Source: an uncultured Lachnospiraceae bacterium (lineage in GTDB: Bacteria > Bacillota > Clostridia > Lachnospirales > Lachnospiraceae). From it: a DNA stretch of 24,845 nucleotides. Shown here piece by piece: positions 1 to 8,427 of the stretch. The first letter of the stretch is position 1. The number at the start of each line of letters is the position of its first letter. The DNA is taken from NCBI GenBank assembly GCA_900551235.1, contig URUU01000036.1, positions 1 through 24,845 of the forward strand. Reading direction: 5' to 3'. The notes beneath the pieces were generated by a model. It worked only from the letters and a program-made list of their open reading frames with translations. It was not told the DNA's origin and did no database searches. The position numbers and the translations under genes are program-made.

Positions 1-3000
1 CTTTTGCAGCCGGGCCATTTCCATTTGGCTCACCTGTCAGTTCTTGACTGTCTGCTACTCCGGTCAGTCCGGTCAGTTTTGCATACTGTACTTCCTGTTT
101 CTTTTCAAGGTTACCCTCTGCTGCTGTCAGTGCTGCCAGTGCATTATCCACTTGTTCCTGAGTCATATCATCTTCCAGTTCCAGAGCAAGTTTTGCTTTT
201 GCTGCATCCAGTGCATCCTGATATGCTTTTGCAGTTGCATCAGTGTAGATACTAAGATCCTTGTCCTGTGCTGCCAGAACTGCATTCCAGAGCGCATCGG
301 TATCGATCATGACCGGTGTATTTGCAACGTATTTGTAAGCATTAAATTCTGCTGCTGTCACGTGCTGATTCTTTGTTGCGGTATCATCCAGGGTTGCCAG
401 TGCACGGATCTGGATTCTTCGCATTTCAGTCGGTGCAAATGTTGCCGTCTTAACGGTCTTGTCTGCATCCCACTCGCCGCTTGTCAGCTCCTTGAAATCA
501 TCTCCTGATTCTGTAGTACTGTATAACAGTTTGTATTTCGTAATAATACCATTTACAGAAATTCCTGAAGAACGAGGTACATATTCAAATTTGTTTACCG
601 TTACTGTCTGACCAAAATCAATGGTAAACTCATTATTCTGATCATTTGCAATATCCGGATGTGTACCACCGCTTGACCACTTAGAATGCCATATAGTTGT
701 TGTATTACCATCAATCGCCCAGGAAGCCGGTCCATCATTTCCTGCATTTTCTTCGCTTCCTGCGGTTGCCTTCCAGCCATCATGTGCCAGTTTCTCACTT
801 GACTGTGTCAGATCTTTTACTGATGCCACTTTGGAGTCGCCACTTTCTTTGTCTTCGTAACAAGCTGTCACTTTGTAGCTGACTGCTGAAACATCTGTAA
901 ATGCTTTTTTATCTACAAAAGAAGTTCTCTTTGTATTTTCAGCAATTTTTTCGAAAGTCGTTCCGTTTTCACTGCGGTATACATTGTAAGAAGTTGCATC
1001 TTCTACTGCACTCCAGTTCACTTTTGTACCGCTCGTGCCGTAATAGTTTGCTTTTACATTCTTTGGTGCTTCCGGAACTTTGATGATGTAAGTTTTACCT
1101 GCTTCTGTATTGAAGGAAATACGGTTTGTCTTTCCGTCTACCTTTGTTGCTTCTACAACATTACCTTCCGCATCGGTAATGGTTGCTTTTGCAATACCGG
1201 AGTACTGTACCTGACATTCTCCGCCCTTGTTGGAAACGATCTGTGCCTGATTCAGGCTTCCGTCGCTCCAGTCATAGGAAAGCTCAAAGTTTCCTCTTGC
1301 TACCAGTCCCTCTACAGAACCATCGCTCCAGGTATCCGGAAGTGCAGGAAGCAGATTGATATAACCCATATTACTCTGAAGCAGCATCTCAGCCACACCG
1401 GAAGTCATTCCGAAGTTACCGTCGATCTGGTATGGTGCGTGAGTATCCCACAGGTTGGTAAGAATACCGCCGTCAAACAGGTCTGTGATCAGTTTGTAAG
1501 CATGGTTTCCATCGCCAAGTCTTGCCCAGGTATTGATTCGCTGTCCCATGCCCCATCCGGTTGTCTTATCGACACGTTTTTCCATGGAAACTCTTGCTGC
1601 TGCCAGCCATTCCGGTGTATCTACAGAGATCAGGTCACCAGGGAACAGTCCCAGCATATGGGAAATATGTCTGTGTCCAGCACCTTGTCCGAGTGAATTG
1701 CCATTTGCGTCCTGATTAAAGGTAGTTTCTGTATACCATTCTTTGATCTGTCCGCTCTTGCCTACTTCGATAGGTCCTTTCAGCTTACTCTGCTTTTCTT
1801 TCCATTCTGTTACTTTGGCTGTATCACTCTCACCAACGATATTTGCTGCTTCGATGGTGTCCTGATAAAGCTGCCATACCAGTGTCTGCTCGTATGTATT
1901 ACCGCTTGTCTTTGGTCCATGCTCTGGTGAATAGCTCGGAGAAGATACCAGTTTGCCGTCTTTATCTTCGATCAGGATCTGGTCATACAGAGTAGCTTCC
2001 TCTTTCATCATCGGATAGATCTTCTCTTTCAGATAATTGGCATCTCTTGTGAAGTCATAGTATTCCCAGCAGTTCTGCAGGATCCACGGTACGGCTGCCG
2101 GTGACCATCCCCAGTTAAAATCCCATCCCGGACATGTCCATCCAAACGGGTTGTTCTGTGTATGTGCCATGAAACCATTCTCTTCGCCGTCTTTGCTCTC
2201 GACGCCTGCATAGATCTTTGCTGTCACACGGCCAGGTGCACGCAGTGCATCGATGTAGTTGATCAGCGGCTCTGCACATTCTGCCATATTGGTGACATAT
2301 GTCGGCCAGTAGTTCATCTGAAGGTTTACGTTCATATGGTAGTCAGCATGCCATGCGGAGTTGTTCGCTCCTACCCAGATACCCTGAAGGTTGGAAGGAA
2401 GTGTCTCACGATACTGATCATCTTTTGGTGTCTCACGGGAAGATTCGATCGTCAGATAACGGCCATACTGGAACAGCATAACTTCCAGATAGCGGCGTTC
2501 TGCCTCCGTTGCACTGCCTGATTTGTATGCTGCAAGCAGTGCATCCGTTGTCTTATCGGACGGGATCTGACCAAGATCCAGATCTACACGTTCAAAAATA
2601 TTCTGGTAATCTTTGATGTGGTCTGCTTTCAGTTTATCGTATTTTTTTGCTGCTGCACGGCTTACATAACCGCCAACTCTGGTATCCAGTGCTTCTGCAC
2701 TTTCACCGGTACGGTATTTTGGATATTTATCTTTGTAATCGGTTGCAATGGAAGTGATGATCGTAACGCTTGTTGCATCTTCAACCGTTACTTTATCGGT
2801 ACCATCTGTCGTAGTCCCGTCTGCGATCACTTTCGTCTGTGAATTGAATTTCATCTGGTTGTCTTTCAGAGTTCCGGCAACCGTGATCTCACCGCCGTTT
2901 ACTTTTGTATTCCAGTCTCTCTTATAAGAATTTGCTCCAGGATTGTTGCTTCCGCCGCCCTTTTCGTTGTCCGGATCTACCTTGACATCGAAATTGAGCT

Positions 3001-3715
3001 TTCCATTTCCGCCGGCTGCAGTCAGTCTTGTCACCAGTACGTTGTCCGGATAGCTGACGAAGTTTTCTCTTACATAGTGTGTGCCATTGTAATCATACTC
3101 TACGCTTGCAACAGCTGTGTGAAGATCCAGTGCTCTTTTGTAGTTGCTGACAGAGCTTTCTGTGATACCTTTGAAATCCAGGTACATATTTCCATAGCTC
3201 AGGTAATAACCATATCCGTTTGTACCTGCATCATCACTGACACCGACCAGTTTCGCGCAAAGCGAATCTGCTGTTTTGGTATCTCCTGCCGCAAATGCCT
3301 GCTGGATCTTTTCTACTACCTCACTCATTTTCATTTTCATTTTGGTCTGTGTACCCTCTACATCTACATCTACATCGGTTGTTTCAATGTTTCCGCCGTT
3401 GTAATTTCTGGAACTGGAAGGTCCTCCGGACCAGAGTGATTTTTCATTTAACTGGATACGCTCCTGTGTAATGCCTCCAAATACACTGGCTCCGATCCCA
3501 CTGTTTCCAAGCGGAAGGGACCATTTTTCCCAGCCATCATAGCTGTTCGGAGCTTTTTCGTCATACCACAGCTTCAGTTCGTTCTCATCCGCTGCTTTTT
3601 CCTGTGATGTCTGTACTTCCGGTGCTGCTGCAAATACGCCTGTCGGAACGGACGTTGCCAGCATCGCTGCAGATAGCGCCACAGACATTGCTTTCCAAAG
3701 TTTTTTCTTTTTCAT
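1..3715 (-). CDS. Secreted GH95 alpha-L-fucosidase, multidomain, 3' end outside window
   Basis: The frame is open from the ATG at 3715 to the left edge, giving 1238 complete codons without a stop. The N-terminus is a signal peptide (KKKK, hydrophobic stretch, likely cleavage after VFA near residue 29). A GH95 N-terminal beta domain spans about 42-330, followed by the (alpha/alpha)6 catalytic domain. Residues matching the GH95 active site of Bifidobacterium AfcA are present: N462 and N464 (MNVNLQMNYW), E598 (SPSYSPEHG) and D765 (YQIDGNFG). After the catalytic part come a fibronectin type III-like domain (about 879-960), an F5/8 type C/CBM32-like domain (about 975-1128) and a helical FIVAR-like module (about 1133-1205). 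The family hydrolyses terminal alpha-1,2-linked fucose from mucin and milk glycans. The protein is exported and may be wall-anchored beyond the edge. The Shine-Dalgarno (GGAG near 3731) is rather far, about 13 nt, from the ATG. Family assignment is firm; exact linkage specificity is inferred. Confidence 0.93.
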   Translation of the reverse strand, partial: MKKKKLWKAMSVALSAAMLATSVPTGVFAAAPEVQTSQEKAADENELKLWYDEKAPNSYDGWEKWSLPLGNSGIGASVFGGITQERIQLNEKSLWSGGPSSSRNYNGGNIETTDVDVDVEGTQTKMKMKMSEVVEKIQQAFAAGDTKTADSLCAKLVGVSDDAGTNGYGYYLSYGNMYLDFKGITESSVSNYKRALDLHTAVASVEYDYNGTHYVRENFVSYPDNVLVTRLTAAGGNGKLNFDVKVDPDNEKGGGSNNPGANSYKRDWNTKVNGGEITVAGTLKDNQMKFNSQTKVIADGTTTDGTDKVTVEDATSVTIITSIATDYKDKYPKYRTGESAEALDTRVGGYVSRAAAKKYDKLKADHIKDYQNIFERVDLDLGQIPSDKTTDALLAAYKSGSATEAERRYLEVMLFQYGRYLTIESSRETPKDDQYRETLPSNLQGIWVGANNSAWHADYHMNVNLQMNYWPTYVTNMAECAEPLINYIDALRAPGRVTAKIYAGVESKDGEENGFMAHTQNNPFGWTCPGWDFNWGWSPAAVPWILQNCWEYYDFTRDANYLKEKIYPMMKEEATLYDQILIEDKDGKLVSSPSYSPEHGPKTSGNTYEQTLVWQLYQDTIEAANIVGESDTAKVTEWKEKQSKLKGPIEVGKSGQIKEWYTETTFNQDANGNSLGQGAGHRHISHMLGLFPGDLISVDTPEWLAAARVSMEKRVDKTTGWGMGQRINTWARLGDGNHAYKLITDLFDGGILTNLWDTHAPYQIDGNFGMTSGVAEMLLQSNMGYINLLPALPDTWSDGSVEGLVARGNFELSYDWSDGSLNQAQIVSNKGGECQVQYSGIAKATITDAEGNVVEATKVDGKTNRISFNTEAGKTYIIKVPEAPKNVKANYYGTSGTKVNWSAVEDATSYNVYRSENGTTFEKIAENTKRTSFVDKKAFTDVSAVSYKVTACYEDKESGDSKVASVKDLTQSSEKLAHDGWKATAGSEENAGNDGPASWAIDGNTTTIWHSKWSSGGTHPDIANDQNNEFTIDFGQTVTVNKFEYVPRSSGISVNGIITKYKLLYSTTESGDDFKELTSGEWDADKTVKTATFAPTEMRRIQIRALATLDDTATKNQHVTAAEFNAYKYVANTPVMIDTDALWNAVLAAQDKDLSIYTDATAKAYQDALDAAKAKLALELEDDMTQEQVDNALAALTAAEGNLEKKQEVQYAKLTGLTGVADSQELTGEPNGNGPAAK
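3326..3376. repeat. Two hexanucleotide tandem repeats inside the GH95 gene
   Basis: CATTTT is repeated three times at 3326-3343 and TCTACA three times plus two bases at 3357-3376. On the coding strand they give K-M-K-M-K-M and D-V-D-V-D-V in a loop of the N-terminal domain (residues about 114-130). The unit length of six keeps the frame if copies are gained or lost. Confidence 0.7.
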
Positions 3716-3772
3716 TCTTTGCTTTTTTCTCCTCTCTTGATTATATTTCTGCTGTTTCTGAAATTTGAAAAA

Positions 3773-3796
3773 GTATGCCATGTTTGCATGACATAC
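3773..3796. promoter_or_regulatory. Dyad in the 5' UTR of the fucosidase gene
   Basis: Two 10-base arms (GTATGCCATG at 3773-3782, CATGACATAC at 3787-3796) flank a 4-base loop and match at 9 of 10 positions. In the minus-strand RNA the odd pair becomes a G-U wobble, so the hairpin is fully paired. It lies about 20-45 nt downstream of the predicted start and could be a repressor operator or a 5' mRNA stabilising stem. The sequence alone does not decide between these. Confidence 0.45.
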
Positions 3797-3823
3797 ACTT
3801 TCATCTTCCAAAACATTACTAAA

Positions 3824-3852
3824 ATTTTACCATTATTTTGACGATATAGCAA
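3824..3852 (-). promoter_or_regulatory. Promoter of the GH95 fucosidase gene
   Basis: Reading the minus strand, TTGCTA (3852-3847) is followed after exactly 17 bases by TAAAAT (3829-3824). These match 4/6 and 5/6 of the sigma-A consensus. Transcription would start near 3817, about 100 nt before the ATG. No convincing terminator separates it from the ABC permease stop at 3885, so some read-through is possible. Confidence 0.6.
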
Positions 3853-3884
3853 TGCATTTTTTCTCAGATTTTATTCATTTTTTT

Positions 3885-6215
3885 CTATTCTATGTTTTTC
3901 AGTGCATGTTCCATCGGTATTTTGCTGATACAGAAGAATTGCAGCAGGGCAACCAGAAGATATACTGCCATACCCATCAGAAACATCTTCCGGTAAATGG
4001 CAGGCTCAATATACAGGGAGAGCCAGCCGGAAAACTCTGCCATCATATAAACATAGATCACTTTGATCGTCCAGGTGGCGATCCAGAGGCTCAGAAGCAC
4101 GGAAACGGCAACCACCCAGCTTGTCGAGACCAGATAGAGCCTTACGATCTCACGGTCTTCATATCCTAAAATCTTTACCATGGAAATGGAATGTTCATTC
4201 TTTTCGATGATCAGCTTTGTCAGCAGATAGATCAGCAGGGCAGACAGTGCCACTGCAAATACATTGATCAACTGGAACATATTTCCCATGGACACATCGA
4301 GCTGTCTGGAAATCTTGGTCAGATCGTCCTGCGTGATCGTGGAAGCAATATATACGTCATCAATATCCGTAATCTCCTCATTTGAAAAATAGCCGTTAAA
4401 ATAGGCATCGGACTTTTCAAACACACGGCGAAACTGCGACATTGACATAAAAACAGAAAGTCCGGAAGGATATACATAAATGCCTTTTACGGTAAAAGAA
4501 TACGTTTTATCACCGTAAGTCTCTTTGAGCTGTACCGTGTCTCCCTCTTTCAGATTGTATTTTTCCGAGTATCCATCTGAAATGTAAACACCATCCTCCG
4601 GGAAATCTGCCTTCATATAACGGCTTCCCTGCTGTGTTCCGTAAACCGTGATGCTCTCACTGTCCCGTTTGTCCGGAAGCGTTTCCAGAGATTCCATACA
4701 GAATTTCTCCGCATTTTCGTTTGTGGTCTCCAGTGACGGAGTCAGGAAGCGGCTCAGTGTCCCATATAATGTATAAGTATCCTCTTCTTCTATCTCGTCC
4801 GGCACATTCAGGATATACTGATAATCGGCAATCATATTGTCGATCGTTTCCTGCTGAAAATGATTCAGAAGCGGCACCATCATCATACCAAAGAGCAGCA
4901 GGATATTTGCAAATACAATTCCTGCAAACAAGGTAAGGTAACTGGATTTGTTCTGCAGGATGATCCGCAGGCGGAACCGGTCAAAAAAGCGGATATCCGG
5001 CAGTTTTACTGCTTTTTGCTTTTTTGATATACTTAAATCTTTTCTTATAAATTTCAGTGGACTGAGTCTTAATTTTTTTGAAATCAGAAACAGGTTGACA
5101 AGCAGCATGATCGCAAACGGCACGATCGTTGTCAGAACAAACGCATCCATATTCCATCTTGTCTCATACGTTGGCAGGCTGTAACTTCCATAATACATAC
5201 TTGCACAGATATTCTTAAAGACGGTATACCCAAGAACATTTCCGATCACTGCTGCTATGACGGTAACAAGAAGCGGCAGTGTCATGTAATGCAGCAGAAG
5301 TTCTTTTCTTGTATAACCGGAGGCTCTTAAAGTTCCGATCACCGCCGCCTCTTTGATGATCGTGTTATTTGTTGTTACTGCGAACACGAATGCCATGATC
5401 GCAATCAGAATATAGAGAAGCACGATCACCATCGAGCGGTCACTGCCCATATCATCTCCGGTAAAATTGATCGCCTGATTGGTATAACGTGGAATATAGC
5501 CTGTCACCGATGTGTAATCTGCCAGAATTTCAAGGAAATCATCGGAACGTTCCTTTTCTGCCTTTTCGTCTTTTGGCGGATCATCATAGATCCAGGAATA
5601 GCGGTATTTAACATCTGTTTCTTTCAGATTATCAAAGGCTTCCTCTGTCACAATGGCAACACCAAACTTTACAGCATCAAACATCATATCGGAATTATCC
5701 GAAAAGAGTGCACTGTAATCTGAAAGTGCAACATACCCCGTCACGTTTCGCTTTTCTTTTCCGACCTTTATGATGTCGCCAATCTGTATGTTACTATTTT
5801 CCGCATACATACGGTCAATGGCTATTTCATCGTCTTTCTGCGGAAGTTCGCCCTTCATCAGACATACCCGATCGATCTGATCGCGGTTTTTGTAAATACG
5901 GATCGTACTGTCCTTTTTGCCGTCCAGATCCGTATCTGCATCTTCTTCCACATAATAATTTTTATAAATTTTGACGCCTTCTTTTTCCAGTCTTGTAATC
6001 TGGCTGTCTGTTGCCTCTTTTTCCAGCGTAAAGTTTCCATCTTCAATGTTATACTTTTCGAAACTCTCCTGATAGGCGGCAAGCATGCTGTCATCCGCGA
6101 CCAGGAACCCGGAGACAAAACTGATCGTTGCTGTCATAAAGAGAAAAACGGCAAGATATTTTCCAAAATCACTGATCAGTTCTCTTGGCAGGCGTTTCAA
6201 TAATGGATTTTTCAT
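3885..6215 (-). CDS. FtsX-like ABC transporter permease, 776 aa
   Basis: This is a membrane permease of the MacB/FtsX superfamily, made of two FtsX-like units. A transmembrane segment lies at about residues 20-40, then a large extracytoplasmic domain, then a cluster of helices at about 262-376. A further helix lies near 430-450, a second extracytoplasmic domain follows, and three C-terminal helices lie at about 645-766. Both FtsX cores carry the typical cytoplasmic coupling sequence after their first helix (TLRASGYTRKELLLHY and VKILGYEDREIVRLYL). It begins 12 bases after the ATPase stop with a GGCGGTGAG ribosome binding site, so the two form an operon. The substrate cannot be read from the sequence. 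Relatives export lipoproteins, antimicrobial peptides or lipid-like molecules, or act as mechanotransmitters. No sensor kinase or regulator gene is adjacent. Confidence 0.9.
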   Translation of the reverse strand: MKNPLLKRLPRELISDFGKYLAVFLFMTATISFVSGFLVADDSMLAAYQESFEKYNIEDGNFTLEKEATDSQITRLEKEGVKIYKNYYVEEDADTDLDGKKDSTIRIYKNRDQIDRVCLMKGELPQKDDEIAIDRMYAENSNIQIGDIIKVGKEKRNVTGYVALSDYSALFSDNSDMMFDAVKFGVAIVTEEAFDNLKETDVKYRYSWIYDDPPKDEKAEKERSDDFLEILADYTSVTGYIPRYTNQAINFTGDDMGSDRSMVIVLLYILIAIMAFVFAVTTNNTIIKEAAVIGTLRASGYTRKELLLHYMTLPLLVTVIAAVIGNVLGYTVFKNICASMYYGSYSLPTYETRWNMDAFVLTTIVPFAIMLLVNLFLISKKLRLSPLKFIRKDLSISKKQKAVKLPDIRFFDRFRLRIILQNKSSYLTLFAGIVFANILLLFGMMMVPLLNHFQQETIDNMIADYQYILNVPDEIEEEDTYTLYGTLSRFLTPSLETTNENAEKFCMESLETLPDKRDSESITVYGTQQGSRYMKADFPEDGVYISDGYSEKYNLKEGDTVQLKETYGDKTYSFTVKGIYVYPSGLSVFMSMSQFRRVFEKSDAYFNGYFSNEEITDIDDVYIASTITQDDLTKISRQLDVSMGNMFQLINVFAVALSALLIYLLTKLIIEKNEHSISMVKILGYEDREIVRLYLVSTSWVVAVSVLLSLWIATWTIKVIYVYMMAEFSGWLSLYIEPAIYRKMFLMGMAVYLLVALLQFFCISKIPMEHALKNIE

Positions 6216-6227
6216 GTTCTCACCGCC

Positions 6228-6926
6228 TTACCATTCGAGATCTTCTGCAGCAGTCTTTGTCTCATTTACATAATTTTCCCGGATCTGACCATCGCGCAGC
6301 TTGATCACACGGTCTGCCATATTTTTGATGGCATCGTTATGTGTTACCATGATGACCGTATTTCCGTATTTCTGATTGATCTGTTCGATCAGCCGCAAAA
6401 TCTCTTTTGATGTTTTATAGTCCAGTGCTCCGGTCGGCTCATCGCAGAGTAGGATATCCGGATTTTTTACGATCGCACGCCCGATCGCCGTTCTCTGCTG
6501 CTGGCCTCCGGAAAGCTGATTTGGCAGCTTGCTGCGGTGTTCATACAGTCCCAGTGTTTTCAGCAGATCGTCCAGTTCCAGCGGACGGTCACTTAAATAT
6601 GCCCCAACTTCAATATTTTCCTTCACGTTGAGGTTTGGTATCAGATTATACATCTGAAATACATAACCCAGATGCCTGCGGCGGTACTGTGTCAGGCGTT
6701 TTTCTTTCATGTCTGCCGTTTTTTCGCCATTGATGGTTACATATCCTTCATCTGCCTGGTCAATCCCGCCGATAATATTCAGCAAAGTGGATTTTCCGGA
6801 GCCGGAAGGTCCCAGCAGTACACAGATTTCTCCTTTTTTAACGGAAAAGTCAATCCCTTTTAATACTTCTGTCCTGTTTTCTGCTGTGCCAAATGATTTT
6901 TTCAAATTGCGAATTTCGAGAAACAT
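6228..6926 (-). CDS. ABC transporter ATP-binding protein (LolD/MacB type), 232 aa
   Basis: This is a complete ABC ATPase of normal length. Walker A is GPSGSGKST (39-47), the Q-loop is at YVFQMYN (88-94), the signature is LSGGQQQ (138-144), and Walker B with the catalytic Glu is LLCDEPTGALD (159-169). The switch His is in VTHND (194-198). The EPTGALD form and the paired FtsX-type permease place it in the LolD/MacB/YknY class, which powers a permease without transporting through it in the classical way. The start is supported by an AAGGA ribosome binding site about 8 bases before the ATG. The stop (TAA at 6228-6230) lies 12 bases before the permease start, so translation is probably coupled. 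Confidence 0.93.
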   Translation of the reverse strand: MFLEIRNLKKSFGTAENRTEVLKGIDFSVKKGEICVLLGPSGSGKSTLLNIIGGIDQADEGYVTINGEKTADMKEKRLTQYRRRHLGYVFQMYNLIPNLNVKENIEVGAYLSDRPLELDDLLKTLGLYEHRSKLPNQLSGGQQQRTAIGRAIVKNPDILLCDEPTGALDYKTSKEILRLIEQINQKYGNTVIMVTHNDAIKNMADRVIKLRDGQIRENYVNETKTAAEDLEW

Positions 6927-6956
6927 AGTTTTTCCTTCCCTGAATTCTCTTTATTT

Positions 6957-6972
6957 GTTAGAAATAACTAAC
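6957..6972. promoter_or_regulatory. Candidate operator at the ABC operon start site
   Basis: A perfect inverted repeat GTTAG-N6-CTAAC (6957-6961 and 6968-6972) in an AT-rich context begins just after the -10 box and covers the expected transcription start. Short dyads of this form are typical TetR or MarR family sites, and such regulators often control FtsX-type exporters. The regulator is not encoded in the window. Confidence 0.4.
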
Positions 6973-6980
6973 TAATAACC

Positions 6981-6989
6981 ATTATAGCA
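6981..6989 (-). promoter_or_regulatory. Extended -10 promoter of the ABC transporter operon
   Basis: On the minus strand TGC (6989-6987) directly precedes a perfect TATAAT (6986-6981), an extended -10 element. No good -35 box lies 16-18 bases upstream, which is typical of TGn-TATAAT promoters. Transcription would begin near 6974, leaving a leader of about 47 nt before the ATPase ATG. Confidence 0.65.
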
Positions 6990-7057
6990 CAACCAACCTC
7001 TTTTTTTCTGTTTATAACTGATAATTTTTCTCGTTTACCGGCAATCTCTGCCTCCTG

Positions 7058-7162
7058 CTATACGTTTTCTCCCCTGAGTCCCGCACACTGCATTGCCAGT
7101 TTGAGTGCATACTCGCTTTTTCCATACGCGATCAGCTCATGTGTCGGCAGTTCCAGATTCAT
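7058..7162 (-). CDS. Possible 34-codon gene overlapping the pgeF stop
   Basis: An ATG at 7162-7160 overlaps the TGA of pgeF (7161-7159) as ATGA, the arrangement used for translational coupling elsewhere in this window. It opens a 34-codon frame ending at TAG (7060-7058). The weak purine stretch GGAATAAAG just upstream could act as a ribosome binding site. The predicted peptide starts MNLELPTHEL and ends GLRGENV. It is mildly amphipathic, with no signal peptide and no membrane segment. I do not recognise it. It may be a real coupled small protein, the degraded start of a lost gene, or chance. The adjacent ABC operon promoter lies about 70 bases downstream and no terminator separates them. Confidence 0.35.
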   Translation of the reverse strand: MNLELPTHELIAYGKSEYALKLAMQCAGLRGENV

Positions 7163-7998
7163 TTCTTTATTCCAAGAAATGCCGCCAGATTGCCTCTTTT
7201 CCCGTGGGATGCGCGATGTGAATACAGAAAATCCGGGTGACAGCAGGTACACCACTGGGTTGTATGGATGTGCTCCGGCAAAATTCCGGCTTCCTGCATC
7301 ACGATCTCATTTGCCCTCCAAAGATTCAACTGATATTTTCCATTTTCTTTCTGATAATACAGTTCTCTCTGACAGGAAACACTGTAATATTTCTGAAATT
7401 CCTCGATCACATCCCTGCTGACCTCATAACAGTCCTGACAGATGGAAGGCCCGATCACTGCCACGATATCTTCCGGCCGGCTGCCATAGTGATCTGCCAT
7501 CGCCTGCACGGTGACTTTTCCGATCTTATGAACCGTTCCGCGCCATCCGGAATGGGAAAGACCAATGGCTTTTTTGACTGGATCTGCAAAATACAGCGGC
7601 ACGCAGTCCGCATAAAACGTGGCAAGCACAAGTCCGGGAACGTCGGTGATCATCCCATCTACATCTGCATAGTCCAACTCTTTTGTAAATCCCTTTCCCC
7701 GGTCTTCTTCTGTCACTGCACGGACGTTTGTTGTGTGTGTCTGATGAGAAAATACCAGATCTTCCGGTGAAAATCCTATCGCCCCTGCAATCCTCCGGAA
7801 ATTTTCACGTACCTTTTCCTTTTGATCTCCTCTGGAAAAACTGAGGTTCATACTGGATAAATAACCTTCGCTTACACCGCCGAGTCTTGTTGAAAAACCC
7901 TGAACAATCCCATCTATCTGTTCAAGCGGCACAGCAGAAAGCCATGTCACCTTGTCTTTTTCTCTTTTTTCAAATGTATTTTTAATTGTTTTCGTCAT
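7159..7998 (-). CDS. pgeF: YfiH/PgeF family protein (LACC1-like laccase-domain enzyme)
   Basis: The 279-residue protein has the full conserved set of the YfiH/YlmD/LACC1 family. The zinc/active-site motifs are HQTH (85-88), YADCVP (129-134), HSGWRGT (149-155) and CCHPD (252-256). Members have been described as purine nucleoside phosphorylase/adenosine deaminase-type enzymes and as the peptidoglycan editing factor PgeF, and older annotations call them polyphenol oxidase. The start is set by AGGAGGG four bases before the ATG. It follows yraN by 24 bases and is the last clearly recognisable gene of the rplS-to-pgeF group. Its stop overlaps a possible 34-codon gene. Confidence 0.92.
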   Translation of the reverse strand: MTKTIKNTFEKREKDKVTWLSAVPLEQIDGIVQGFSTRLGGVSEGYLSSMNLSFSRGDQKEKVRENFRRIAGAIGFSPEDLVFSHQTHTTNVRAVTEEDRGKGFTKELDYADVDGMITDVPGLVLATFYADCVPLYFADPVKKAIGLSHSGWRGTVHKIGKVTVQAMADHYGSRPEDIVAVIGPSICQDCYEVSRDVIEEFQKYYSVSCQRELYYQKENGKYQLNLWRANEIVMQEAGILPEHIHTTQWCTCCHPDFLYSHRASHGKRGNLAAFLGIKK

Positions 7999-8022
7999 AA
8001 TCCCTCCTGTAACCTGACCATT

Positions 8023-8400
8023 TTAAAACCGCACCTTCCCACGATAAGGGAAGGCATCCTGAATCACTTCGGTTTTCTCACCATTGATCGCTACGACATC
8101 AAAGCGGACGTTCTGATCCTGGTACATATGGTATTGCATCATATAATAGTCTGCCACTTTACTGATCGTTTTCTGTTTTCTTTCGTTTACCGATGCTGCT
8201 GCGTCTCCTGTCCGCCCGGTACGGCGATATTTTACCTCCACAAACACCAGATACTCCCCTTCCCTGGCAATGATATCGATTTCCCCGATCCGGCAGCAGT
8301 AATTTCTTTGCAGGATATGATAACCCCGCTCTTCAAGAAAGCTTACCGCCTCCGTCTCGTAATGCTCTCCTGTTTTCCTTGTATTTTCCCCTGTTTTCAC
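8023..8400 (-). CDS. yraN: YraN family (UPF0102) putative endonuclease
   Basis: A 125-residue protein of the UPF0102/YraN family, with the restriction-endonuclease-like core: GE at 39-40, D42 in EIDIIAREG and E55-V-K57 in VFVEVKYR, giving the D...ExK pattern. The start is a GTG at 8400, preceded by AGGGGG six bases upstream. No alternative ATG exists before the conserved region. It commonly follows rnhB, as here (gap 27 bases). The family's in vivo role is not settled; a DNA or RNA processing function is inferred from the fold. Confidence 0.9.
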   Translation of the reverse strand: MKTGENTRKTGEHYETEAVSFLEERGYHILQRNYCCRIGEIDIIAREGEYLVFVEVKYRRTGRTGDAAASVNERKQKTISKVADYYMMQYHMYQDQNVRFDVVAINGEKTEVIQDAFPYRGKVRF

Positions 8401-8427
8401 AGATACCCCCTGTTCTGGATTCCCTTC

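Noticed and set aside
3773..3796. Dyad as a CcpA cre site
   Set aside because: The spacing between TG and CA halves and the central bases do not fit the cre consensus, which has a central CG.
7012..7044. Ten-codon TTG-started frame behind a strong AGGAGG at 7052-7057
   Set aside because: It is too short to support as a gene, and the AGGAGG may be chance. It is noted only because no gene uses this ribosome binding site.
7040..7055. GGCA/TGCC mini-hairpin as a terminator after pgeF
   Set aside because: Only four base pairs and no T-tract follow.
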